This document shows, in pieces, positions 47,601-59,184 of a stretch of 64,000 nucleotides of DNA. Under the pieces are notes generated by a model. That model searched no databases, was not told where the DNA came from, and saw nothing but the letters and a program-made list of their open reading frames with translations. Origin of the DNA: Medicago truncatula (lineage: Eukaryota; Streptophyta; Magnoliopsida; Fabales; Fabaceae); the NCBI RefSeq assembly GCF_003473485.1, contig NC_053046.1, forward strand, positions 39,951,832-40,015,831, given 5' to 3'. Every line of letters begins with the position of its first letter. The stretch's first letter is position 1. Both the position numbers and the translations under genes were made by a program.

Positions 47601-49246
47601 TTCAACCCTACAAAATCGGCTTGTCAGGTGCGCACTGTCCAAACTTACAAGCACTACTACTTATAGCTTGTTTGGTAAAGCTTTTTTCAGGACATTCTCG
47701 CGTCCCAACGCTCCTCAAACGCTAAAAGCAAGAAGCTACAATACTAAGCTTCAATGCAAACGTGACTTTAAACGTGGTTTTGGAAAACGTGATGGTATAC
47801 CAAACACACACTTAGGCCATGTCTCTTGGTCATGCGGGACTAAACCCGACCTCTCAAGTCCAACACAATGAAGGTGTTGGAAGCGACAATGAGGGAAAAC
47901 CCAAATGCCGCAATTAAGGTGGTTAGAGGCAGTCCACAATTAAAGTAGAATTTCCCAACAACAGTAAAATTAATTTTAAAAATTACACTTCTATAACTAG
48001 GTTTACATTTCTATCTTATCCAATTCCCTTCACAGAATCACATGCACAATTATCATAACTCAGTGAAAGAAAATGCAAGAAAAGGTATATTGTATCCTTT
48101 GAACCTCAATTTCTCACCTACCCAAAGAAACCTCATACAACTATATACCCTTCTCTAACAGACAAAGTCAGTTTAATTTACATAAGGCCGTGATGTATAC
48201 CAACTGTAACCACAAAAAGTAGCCAACTGCAAAATCTAGACAAAATGTAAAACCCTAAGAACAAGGTTTAATTAAACCTAAACAACAGCATACCATTTGT
48301 CCCTTTCTCACCCACCCAAGCATTCCTCCTTCATCTTTAGAAGGGCAAATTGAATGTTCCACAGCAAGATCACTCAAATCTTCACCTGAACACACAACAA
48401 GAAAGCCTTAGAAAGAAACTTCACAAATAAATATCTCCCATAAATATCTAGCACCGAGACTTCATATTAAAGGTGTGTGCAGTGTCCAACAGATGTCAGT
48501 CTCCAACACTATCACGATTCACGAATATAACTATGAATCACGGACACTCCTCGAATTAGCCATGTCCGACACCGACACCACACCGACACATAATTATACT
48601 GAAATATAGCGATTTTCTCAAATTATTAGCGGTGTCGGCGTGTCAGTATCCGTGCGGAGTCCGTATTAGTGCTTCATAGTATATGGTTACCGTTCAATTA
48701 TTCTATTTTCTCAAATTATTGCTTCAATTCAAACAATGATACAAACAATATACCATATTACATTAATTGAATTGTAAAACCCAACTATTTTTAACCTGCA
48801 GCGACTCTCTGTTGAAGATCAACCAATAGTTTTGGGTCATCTTCTTTCACCAACAAATGCTGCACCAATATTTCCCTTTCCGCTCCACCTTCAACAGAAC
48901 TACCTCCAGTACTATATGAAGCTAAAAACAAAAATAAAAATCAAATTTTTAATCATTTTTTAAACTCTTAACTACGTCAATAGGTGATAATCCAATAAAA
49001 AAAATGAAAAATAAAAAGTGAGTTTTGCAGAGAATGTGTACCTGATGCTTTAGGAGGCATGGTTGAAGTAAAGGGTGAAAGAGGAAGAGAAGGAGAGTGA
49101 AAATGGAAGGGTTTTTTGTAGGAAAAAGTGTGGATTTTGGAATGAGAATGTGAAGGAAAAGAGAAAGAGAAGATTGAAGGAATAGTGGAAAGTGAAGAGA
49201 GTTTTGGAATCGGTAATCCAACGCGAAATTGACAAGCTCTCAACAT
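44653..49246 (-). CDS. STR12: Plastid PpiC-rhodanese protein, STR12-like, copy 1
   Basis: Exons (minus): 49042-49246, 48796-48921, 48294-48385, 46781-46881, 46472-46582, 45986-46094, 45762-45812, 44653-44733; 291 residues. The N terminus (about 1-65) is rich in Ser, Pro and Phe and lacks acidic residues, a plastid transit peptide. The parvulin-type PpiC domain (about 82-177) has REILVQHLLVKEDD, GEDLSDLAVEHSICPSK and GWVRKGQM. The rhodanese domain (about 185-285) has AQLIDVREPEE and the catalytic loop CHHGVRS with C249. It ends GGIHAYAVKVDPSVPTY, like Arabidopsis STR12. The start MLRAC is chosen because it is shared with copy 2; an ATG eleven codons upstream (49279) exists only here. The substrate of the sulfurtransferase is unknown. 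Confidence 0.93.
44940..45175. mobile_element. MITE-like element in STR12 copy 1 intron 7
   Basis: GGGTTTGCTTGGAATTAATT at the left and GTTGTTAATCCAAACAAGGCC (shown in overlapping parts) at the right resemble imperfect terminal inverted repeats. Inner blocks are GCTTATCTATAGCC, ATAAGCACTTGTATG and TATTGAAATAG. A counterpart sits at the same place in copy 2 (51465-51660), so it entered before the gene duplicated. Confidence 0.7.
46936..47962. mobile_element. LTR-like composite insertion in STR12 copy 1 intron 3
   Basis: Intron 3 of copy 2 is 334 bp and lacks this segment; its empty site is near 53416. The insert holds two diverged direct copies of one sequence: TTTGGGTTGGTCTAATTCAA at about 46948 and TTTGGGTTGAGTCTAATTCA at about 47585, each later followed by GACTAA(A/C)CC and AAGGTG(T/C)T(G/C)GAAG. 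The phrases look like a solo-LTR type legume repeat, present as two tandem or nested copies. No coding region is present between them. Confidence 0.65.
48470..48680. repeat. GACAC-rich dispersed repeat, inverted structure
   Basis: AGCACCGAGACTTCATATT, GTGTCCAACAGATGTCAG, CATGTCCGACACCGACACC, an A/T bridge, then GCGGTGTCGGCGTGTCAG and AGTGCTTCATAG. The two ends are roughly inverted, as expected for a non-autonomous element. It lies in intron 2 of STR12 copy 1. Confidence 0.7.
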
Positions 49247-49389
49247 TGCTTCTTCTGCTTTTGCTTTGGATGAATCCAATACAACGCAGAGACGGCACAG
49301 AAATGAATGACAACGATTCTGCTAGTTACACCCCTCTCACATATATTATTCCCAAAATACCCCTCGTCGAAAATAATTTTCTTTTTTGA

Positions 49390-50345
49390 GTAGTGACATT
49401 AATCTCTTTATTCTTCAACTTTGATGGTAACAATTTTTTTTATAAGCAATAATATGACACTAAGTAAATACTTTTTATTTTTACAAATAAATAAATACGT
49501 ATAGCGATTGTTTTCTCACTTTTCTTGCGCAGCAAGAAATACGTATTATTAGTCACAAGGTCAATGTTGAGTATGCTGGTGAGATAAAAACATCGCTCAT
49601 GGTTATCAACTTAACATGTTAGTAAATAAATATATTGAGGGATTTACATGACATATTCAACATAATATTTTAACATCGATGACTATTTTGACTAATGTAT
49701 TATACAATCAAGACGATTATTTTGAATTTTTATATATCGAAGAACTATTTTGATTATGCGTTACATAATCAACGACGAAAATGATTTTTTGTCTCAACAA
49801 CGAATGCTCTAAGGAGACGCTCTTTAAAAATTTCAAATTAAAATATTTTATTAAAGAGTTAAATAACATTGAATTATTTCTATAAATTTTTCATTTTAGG
49901 TTGTTAAAGAGTGTCATTAAGACACTTGTTAACACTTTCTTTAACATTTTTTGCATTATTCAGTTTTTCATTTTTAAATATGTTTCATGTAAATGTGAAG
50001 AAGAAAAATTGACCAAAGAACTTGCACGTGATCTTCCATTACCATATCTTTGTTTAATTTTTGTGTTTTTTTCGGTTTTTCTTCTTCTTCATATTCAATT
50101 CAGACATGAAACTTTTTTTGTTTAATGGAATAAGTATTCAATTCAAATATCTTTATGTAAAGTACGACTACCCATACTCAATTTAAATACGTACAAGTAC
50201 GTACATAAACTAGGTTCAAATACTTTTTTTTTTGTACAAACCCAAGTACGTTTACTTAAAAGATGTAGCTCTATTTTCTATTTTCCCATACACAATACAT
50301 AGGCAATATCATTATTACCTTCGATTGAACCAAAGTGATCCCCAT
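49390..50345. other. Insertion upstream of STR12 copy 1, unidentified
   Basis: About 950 bases separate the gene from flanking sequence that in copy 2 lies only about 90 bases from the gene. It is AT-rich and contains no recognised element. Confidence 0.45.
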
Positions 50346-50500
50346 GTGTTTTTACATCTTAGGAAAAATAAAATACTTCCTAGAAAATTACAAAAATCAC
50401 AAAGAGAATTACTCTTTGGACTCAATTATAATAAAAAATTATATTGTTTATTAAGTTAGTAAAAGTATTTTCTTTATCATATGAAATTAAAAAAATGTAT

Positions 50501-51268
50501 TTAACTATTTTATTTGTTCTCAATATCACATCATCATTCATGATCACACGTCATAATTTCTTGACAGAATTAACATATTTGATTAGTGTCAAAAATTAGA
50601 ATGACTAACGAATTGAATGTAAATTATGGATGAAAAGACAGTCAGGTTGAAAAAAATGTACATATCAAAATAGTTTTCCATTAACATGATTGAATTTTAT
50701 AGACATTAGACACCATAAAATATGTTTTTCTCTATGTTCTACTAAAATTGGCTTTCTTCGAAGCCTCACGGAATGCAGCTGTATTAAATCTCTGGAGGGA
50801 AATTTTGCCACTCATTTCGATTCTACTTAGCTCAATGGATTAGTCTCTGCAGATGTATGCACAAGATATACGGTTCACATGAAAAATGGTTTTTTTCAAT
50901 CAATCGAAATAGTTATTTAATTTTCAACATAATTTTTTTAATAAAACAATTTTTGAATGAAACTTACACACAAGCATATATAACTATAAAATCTAAAATG
51001 GTATTTGTAAAATTAAACAACCTGCCCCAGAGAGAGTCACATAAAAATCATGTCCGTATGATGAATGAGAAAGCCATGGAATTGAAAGGAAACAATTGTA
51101 GGAGAAGAAGAAAAAAATATCAAATAAGCAGGTTACAATTACTTGCAGAGGAAACCAAACAACACCTTATAGGCATCTGATATGTAACCTTAATTTTTTG
51201 AAACAAGAACTAAAGAATCCTCCAATTCAGAATAAATATGTCCATACCAATATTTATCCGTGAACATC
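50501..51268. other. Spacer between STR12 copies
   Basis: No gene. The second half (from about 51030) matches the 3' flank of copy 1. Confidence 0.45.
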
Positions 51269-54200
51269 TCATGCCTTGCCTCTCAAGTAAGAGTTGAAAG
51301 TTCCGAAAGGGTGACTTGCTAAAATATTGGATGGAGTCCTCTCACCAAATTTCACTCTATTGTATGTAGGAATCGACGGATCGACCTGCACCGCATAGGC
51401 ATTGATTCCTCCAGAAATATTGTATATTTTCCTGAACCCCTGAAATATTGTATACTCGCATGAACACTTGTGACATGTAAGATCGTTTAGAAGAACTTAT
51501 AAAAACAACTTTCTCTCCAGGATAGCTTATCTTATATAGAAATATTATGATTGTTTTATCTTTTGTTATAGAAATAGCGTATACATAAGCCCTTATATGA
51601 TAAGTGCTTATGCCATAAAAATTTAATTAAATTGTTAGTCCAAACAGGGCCCAACTTAATGGGGTTTTCTGACAAGACTGTGGCCTTTCAGAAGTCATCA
51701 TCATCCTAAGCAGTGGTGTACCTTGTTCGTTAAGTTAGAAAACAATGACTACTATGTCATAGTAACTTAAGAAAATGAGAATTAATTCCTAAACATGTCA
51801 GTTTCGATTCCACAAACATATATAGGAGCTGTCAATGTTTAGGAGGAAAAAAAATTCCTCAAAAAATTTACTTTAATCAGTGCTGTCAATCATGGATTCC
51901 ATAAAATAGCAGTTTGTTCAATTTCAATTATACCACAATACTATAATCACCATTTGATGACACTTTATACTAAATCAGGTTTGTAGAGTAATAAGGGTTT
52001 GTTAAAATTTCTCTACACTATAGCACTACAGTACCGATCTTGGACAATACTGACTATTATAAAGTGAAAACCATGTTATTAGTGTTTACACATCATTATA
52101 TATCTTCAAAGACACATAAATACTACATGCTTAACGCAACAATTGTCTACAATGCATAGATTTAGAATAACCACTAACACCAGTAAATGGCAACAAGTTA
52201 CAAGGTAAAACAGACATAGACATACTTAAAAGGCCGGATGATCAGACAAAAATTATTTACCTGTGACTGCAACCACCTGGCAACCTTTAACGACCGAATA
52301 CCGTGATGACACTGCATTTAGAAGTCAAGTTATTGAATATGTATGCAACAAAAATAACTAAACAACTAACTTAGCTTCAGTATTGAATAACAAACTACAA
52401 GTTCTGAAGATGAATGAATTCAAACATCAGAAAACAGAGGCGTATAATACAACCATTCAAACTTGGACTGCTAAAGCTGTACTTACAAGAACATATGTAT
52501 TCTTTTGAAGATCCAATTTGGTGTTTATTTCAGGCACCCAGGTTCCAAATTGAAGGAGGGGAAGAACCATAAATCCTGGCAAAGACGCTTTGTCCCTGTG
52601 TATAATGAGAGTATCATTATACACTAAAGAAAAAAAAAAATAGATGCATAAAAGTGTAAGCTACTAAATGAATATCCCATTCAATCAAACAGAAGTACAT
52701 GTTCTAGTCTACGAGATATCAAAAGTGCATTAATGTTAAAATTGTCTCAAAACTTTCTATTCTATTTATATAGATCAGCTTGATATTGTCTATTTTGTGC
52801 AAGCTCTTATCCTCATCAACTTATCACCACTCATTCAGGCTACTAAGTACTAACAACACTAAACTAAATGAGTAAATGCATTTCAATGATTTCAGAAACT
52901 AGTTAAAGTCAAAGAAAATAGGAGCATACACTTCTTCAGGCTCTCGAACATCAATTAACTGTGCCTCCTTCGAGAAGTTGGGATCTTGAAGTTTCACATG
53001 CAGCTCATCAGGTTGAATGTCTTGAAATACAGATTCTTCCCTAATAGTTAAAGGAAAAGATTTACGACACATAAGAAGTTAAGAACACTCACTGAAATAA
53101 ACAACAACTACTGCTACCAAGCCTTATCGCACAAAGGTGGTGTTGGCTAATTAGATCAAACAATCAATAAGGATTTACGAAAATAACCAAATATTCAATA
53201 AATTTCCCATCCGAAAGAAACACATTTTACCATCCAACTTGGAGAAAAAAATATGTCTTGAAATACCTTTCAGATAAAACCTGCAGCAGGTGCCATCCAA
53301 ATTTTGTCTTGCACATTACAACTTTGTTTAAAGGTGCACTAAACACAGCCTCCTCAAATTCAGGAACCTGATGCATTTACATCAACAAAGATATGTCCAA
53401 TCACATAATTGTACTATTGTAATGTAAAATTAATTTTAAAAAAGGCACTTCTATAACTAGGTCTATATTTCTACTTCATGAACTTCACTCTACAGAATCA
53501 TATGGCACAATTATCGTTAGCAAAAGAAAATCCAAGGAAAAGCATAATATATCCCTTCCTCTAACAGACAAATTTGGACAAATTTACAGAAGAAAGTGAT
53601 GCATACCAACTGGAATCACCTAAGCAAGAAGCATAAAAAGTAGCAAATCATGAACAAATTGAGAAACCCTAAGAACAAGATTTAAGCAAATCTAAACATC
53701 ATACCATTTGTCCCTTTCTCACCCACCCAAGCCTTCCTCCTTCTTCTTTAGATGGGCACACCGAATAGTCCACAGCAAGATCGCTCAAATCTTCACCTGG
53801 ACACACAACACAAAACAAGAAAGCCTTAGGAAGTTAAACTGAACAAATCATATCTTCCAAAACCACACCCTACATATTGACAGAACAACTCAATTCAAAC
53901 AATGATGTGTGTGTTGGTTATGCGGTGACAAATTATTTTATTTTTTTGAAACGGCAAAAATTATTAAGTGACAAGCCTGTGTAAGAAACACAACAACTTG
54001 CGACAGAAGCGAAATACAAAAAAGTGGACACCGTATATAGGCTTTTATCGTAGAAACAAAATACAAAAGAGTGGACACCACATAACCAAACAAACTTTTT
54101 TAATTTCTATTTAAAATCAATTATATTTATATTTAGATATACATTGAGGTAGCTAGGTTGAACAATAAATTTGAGGTTAAAAATCAATTGTAAAGGTAAA

Positions 54201-54856
54201 AACTCCAAATTCTAGATTCAAGCTAGAATCAATTCTAATCGGGAACATTCATATACGTTAAAATCAATTCTTCATCTCTAGAATCAAATTATCATCCTCT
54301 AAATGTGGAACCAAATAAACACATAGACGATTTACGATACTACATAAATTAAATTGTTCAATCCAAGTTTTTTAACCTGCTGAGAGTCTCTTTTGAAGAT
54401 TCAAAAATAGTTTCTCGTCATCTTCTTTCACCAACAAATGCTGCACCAATACTTCCCTTTCTCCACCACCTTCAACAGCACTACTCCCAGTGCTATACAG
54501 AGCTGAAAACAAAACAATGATCAGATTTTTACTGATTTTTGTAACTCTACATTACATCACATCGTGATAATCTAATCTTTGGGGAGCAAAAGATTGACTA
54601 AAAAACAGAAATGGAAAATAAAAAGTGGGATTTGCAGAAAATGAGTACTCGTTGCATAGGGAGACATGATAAAAGTAAATGGTGAAAGAGGAAGAGAAGA
54701 AGGTGAGTGAAAATGGAAGGTTTTTATGGAGGAAAAAGTGTGCATTTGGGAGTGAGAATGGGAAGTAAAAGAGAAGGAGAATAGTGATGGAATTATGGAA
54801 AGTTCAGAAAGTTTTGGAATCGCCATTCCAACTCGTAATCGACAGACTCTCAACAT
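51269..54856 (-). CDS. STR12: Plastid PpiC-rhodanese protein, STR12-like, copy 2
   Basis: Exons (minus): 54649-54856, 54377-54502, 53705-53796, 53267-53367, 52930-53040, 52487-52595, 52261-52311, 51269-51439; 322 residues. The domain order is as in copy 1: plastid transit peptide, PpiC (REVLVQHLLVKEDD, GWVRKGQM), rhodanese (AQLIDVREPEE, CHHGIRS with C250). The family-end PSIPTY is not followed by a stop; the frame continues for 30 codons (NRVKFGERTPSNILASHPFG and on) to TGA at 51269. A deletion relative to copy 1 removed the original stop. Other changes include GGRLGW for GGMLGW in the PpiC domain and PLLQFG for PLRQFG. All splice sites are intact, so it is probably expressed. Confidence 0.92.
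51465..51660. mobile_element. MITE-like element in STR12 copy 2 intron 7
   Basis: It matches 44940-45175 in place and wording, with TTGTTAGTCCAAACAGGGCC at the right end and ATAAGTGCTTATGCC inside. Its left end is truncated. Confidence 0.65.
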
Positions 54857-57800
54857 TGCTTCTTCTGCTTTGAATCCACTTAACACGCAGACAACACAGA
54901 AATGAAAACCATGTATATATACACACACACCACAACCTCAAATTTTTTTAATTTTTTTTTGACAAAACAACCTCAAAATTAATGTTTTCAGCTATTTTGG
55001 AAATAAAATACTCCCTAATAAATTTCAAAAATCAAAAAGAGAACTACCCCTTTTGACTCGGTTATGATAAAAAATGGTAATTAAGTTAAAATATTTCCTT
55101 TTTTATACGAAATCAAGAAAAATAAATGTACTTACCTATCTTTCTTTTTTCTTTTCCCTCAAAAAAGGGAATGATAGTTGAATATATTGAATTTTCCCGA
55201 TTTCATAAGGCAAAACAACTCCCAATTATAATGATTATCCCTTCCGAACAAAATGTGAAGAAAACCTACAAGTTCAAGTTGATTGAGACATAAGGCAAAA
55301 CAACTCACAATTCAGAAATACATTATACAATACACAAAATCACTAAAACACTAAACAAAGGACAGAGTGTAATTTATGACAGACTGAACAAAAAGCTTGT
55401 ACTCGAGATGTTGAGTGCAAACACAACAACATAAGAAAATACACCGATTCAAACCTTTTATAGTCAGAACTTGAACTCTACACTTGTGCTTTGCTAAGTC
55501 TAAAGTATTCTCGGTGTACTTAAAATAGCTAAAAGATTGTGATAATGTGTAACACAGCTATAGCTTAATTTTGAATTCCTTGTTAGTGATGCCACACATC
55601 ATGATTTAAAGCAGTGGATTGACAGGTTGAAACATTTGATAATCTATTTGGATCTATCAGTAGACAAGAAATACATTGACTCTAAGAGATCTCCCAAGTC
55701 ATCCGGTAACAGAAGAACTGAATCATATAAAATCAACCTAACTTGATCAAGTACATTCCTTTTGGAAGCACCTAACAAATATCAAATTATAAAGTTAGTA
55801 TAACATAAATATAATGACTCGCGTACATCGACAGTAGATAACTCTAACAAAAACAAAACGAAAACTTCATATGAAATCAAAACCATTTGCTCACACACAC
55901 AACTCCGTGCTAATTTAAGCCGAAAGAAAACATTCATTCCCAACATATGACTGATAAAACTGAAATCCTCCAACAACTAAATGCCTCTTAGATAAAATCG
56001 GAATCACATCCATAAGTACAAACATGAGCTTATGATGTCTTAAGCATGTCCTTTGCATTTTCAACAATATATGAAAAGTAAAATATACTAGCTTCTATCC
56101 ATTGTGACAGTAAAGCAACATAGCTGCAAAAATAGTGCAATGGATAGACAAATTCATCATATTCGTCCTATCAAAATCCATACTAAAATAGAAAGGTTTT
56201 GATGAGAGTAATTTTCACCAATACAGCACAAAACATTGCAGACAGGCCAACTAATAAAAAGCAACCAACCGCAAAAATAAACCAAACTTTGTAAAACAAA
56301 ACAATTAAAGCAAATAATAATTGATAGAAGGTAAACAAAATTGCAAACATCCAAAGCATTTGATAATCACGAAAAATTAGTCACCTCAAAAAATTATTTC
56401 CAATTAACACATATCTTTATTTACAAAGCATTTAAAAAAGTAGTAAACATGAAATCGAAGGGAACATTGTTGAGTGACCCAATTGGTAAAATTGAGAGAA
56501 TAACAACCTTTGGAAGGTGAAATGAGAGAACCACAGTAGTATAAGTAGAGAAATTTGTATGTATATCCAAGTCTATGTACGATAACACAATGGAGATGAC
56601 AGAACCAGTTTGTAAAAGCTACGAAATGTAATGTAATGTAGCTTTTGAATTAATTCAGAGTGAATCTGTTATTCCCATTGGCTATCAAACATACACCAAG
56701 AGAGTTGAAGGAAAACTGTTGAAGAAGATGATGGAATTAGTCTCTCATTTTGTTTGTGAGAATATTATGAGACCGCATACTCCACTTTCACTCATCATCT
56801 CAATGGGTGTGGGTGGTTTTGGAATCACAAGTAGTTTTTATATAAAATCACTTTTTTCTTGTATATTTTTTATTTTGTCGTTTGAATGTGATGTTGATTT
56901 CATGTTTTGTCTCTTTTTATTGTCTTGAGAACGCTCATATTATTGATATTGATTGTTACGGAAAGACAATTTCATTGTTGTGCTTTATTGTTATTTTATC
57001 ATATTACAGTCATTTTGATTTTATCATATTATTTATAAATATTTTATCATTGTATGTTTTTAACTTCAGTGTGTGTTATGAGTTCCCTAAAAAAAACTTG
57101 AGTGTTATGAGTTTGTTTGCGAATTTATCATTTACGTTTTTAAAGAGGTTGAATATATAGTTGCATGTGATATATTCTATCAATTTGAATAAATAAATAT
57201 TGTTTTATTTAAAAAAAAAAAAAAAAAAATCAATGTTGAGAAAAAAGATCTTGTATAAAGAGACATAAATAAATATGAAGTGATTCTTATGATTAACAAT
57301 GGAGTGAGGAGTGAGTACTATGGAGTGGGTAAATCTCTTTTGCAGCTAAAACACAAAAATGTGTCTTGTTAAATTAAATGATCAGATCACAATAAGTGAA
57401 GTTATTCAACTCGAGTCTTGTTCTTACAATAAAAAATTTAGCTTATGGGGGAAGCACTCCATGAACAAAGATAGAGAAAACTACAACAAATACTATGAAT
57501 ATCTCTTTCTATAGGTTTCTAACAAAAATTACAAATATTTATCTAAAATGGTAGAAGTAATAAATTTGTCTCAAACTATAACTAAACTATACTTTTTGTG
57601 TGTGTGTTTTTAATGTTAACTTTTTATATTTCAATATAAATTGGTAGCATTAATAAGGAATATAATTAAAAGAAAATAGAGAGTAATAAATTCATTTGGA
57701 AAATTGCATAGGATTTATAAGTAGGGACAATTTTTTTTTTTAAATTATCTTATATTTTGTGAGCATAAAATTACAAGAATTTATTATGATCATGTAAGGT

Positions 57801-59180
57801 TTTAGGGCTCAATAATGAAATTTAAACTTGTATGACTTGGGTATGAGTCGACTCCTAGCAAACAAGACAAAAGTTTAACGATTATCTCCTTTTCGTAAAC
57901 TATAGTATTTCCTTCGATCTTTAGTATAAGAATAAAAATTTATTTTTTAAATTCATTGAATAACTAATGTATCAAATTTATGATATAGATTATATACATA
58001 AGTTATACAATGAATCTAAAAAGTAGTTTTTTTTCTTCTTATAATAGGTGGTGGGGGAGTACAACTTAAATGATATAATTAAATATCAAAATTTAGTAAG
58101 TATCAAGTAATTTGAATTAACCTGATGGCCCAATGTTTTGGTGAACTGTGGTCATAAGATTTTGAACTCGAGATTTGAATACACCAGCAAAATGAAAAAC
58201 AGGTGGAAAGAAAAAAAAAGAATTAAATAATGTGTATTTTTATGTGTGTCGAAATCTTTTTTTTTTAGAAAGATTATATTTATAGCATTTCATTAGCAAT
58301 CAAAACGTTAATACACGTTGAGGATGTGATTGTCTTTGGTAATTCATGGACAACTTCATTCACCGTCTCATAGTTAATGAACACAAAAGTTCGTTAAATG
58401 TAAATTACAATAATGTTTGTTTTTATCCATAATCAGATACTCTTCTCAAATCAACCTCAAAGTCAAGATCATGAATCCACTAGATGGCATGGTATAAATT
58501 AATGCTACTTGTCCATATACTCTACAAGAGTGACAATTAATGCTACTTGTCCAAATATTGTGTCTAAATTCTTGTTTCCGTATTTTTTTCATTTTGATGT
58601 TTAAGATTTATCTCAACAATGTACACTCTCATTGTAACAAAAAAAAAATGTACACTCTCATCAATACACTTTCTTTTAAGATTAAAAAGTGAATTGTTTT
58701 AAATAAAAAGAAAATTATAAACCAAATTGTGGAGATTAATCCCTCTATATAACTAAGCTTTCTTTAGTGTAAAAAACATGCATGTAAGTCAGTTAAATTA
58801 TTATATTTGATGATATGAATAGTGACCAAAAACATATTTATTATATATATTCATAATAATTGTACATCCTTAGTCAACAAAATTGACTTTTACTCTCCTT
58901 TTATTTACTTTTTCAGCTTACACAAAAATTGGATTTTGAGAACTTTTCTATCCCTACTCTTTCTTTATCACTCGAGCTTTTAAGCTTTTCATGAATACCT
59001 ACTAGCAATTTATTGAGTAAACATATTATATACTACTACAACAACAACAACAACAACAACAACATTTTCCTTTCTATTTCATGTAGTCATCATTGAAAAT
59101 TGGGCCTGAATCTGTCACTACTTTTAGTGTTGAACCTTCTGCAGTAGAATCTCAACTCATTTGTTTCAATTCATTCTAGC
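54857..59180. other. Long intergenic region
   Basis: Leader and promoter of STR12 copy 2 lie at the left (flank homology with copy 1 to about 55150), then AT-rich DNA with no recognisable gene on either strand. Open frames here are short, with biased A/T composition. A clean (AAC)n microsatellite is at 59038-59064. A poly-A tract is near 57210. Confidence 0.5.
59038..59064. repeat. (AAC)n microsatellite
   Basis: About nine AAC units in a row (TACTACAACAACAACAACAA and on), 120 bases beyond the stop codon of the transporter gene, probably in its 3' UTR or just downstream. Confidence 0.9.
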
Positions 59181-59184
59181 TTCT

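Larger units (their letters stand above)
44200..50500. repeat. Tandem duplication unit 1 (STR12-like copy 1)
   Basis: Collinear with about 51030-55150. It matches from the 3' flank (ATGGAATTGAAAAGGCACC, compare ATGGAATTGAAAGGAAACA) through the gene to an upstream segment at about 50350-50500 that matches 55000-55140. Two insertions enlarge this unit: about 1.03 kb in intron 3, and about 0.95 kb between gene and upstream flank. Confidence 0.8.

Noticed and set aside
48949-49313. Overlapping minus-strand frames at the start of STR12 copy 1 (alternative 90- and 87-codon products)
   Set aside because: Only the frame beginning MLRAC continues through the splice donor at 49041 and matches copy 2; the others end in the intron or are out of frame.
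55360-59160. A possible gene in the long gap before the transporter
   Set aside because: Frames are short, A/T-biased and without splice-connected partners or recognisable motifs on either strand.
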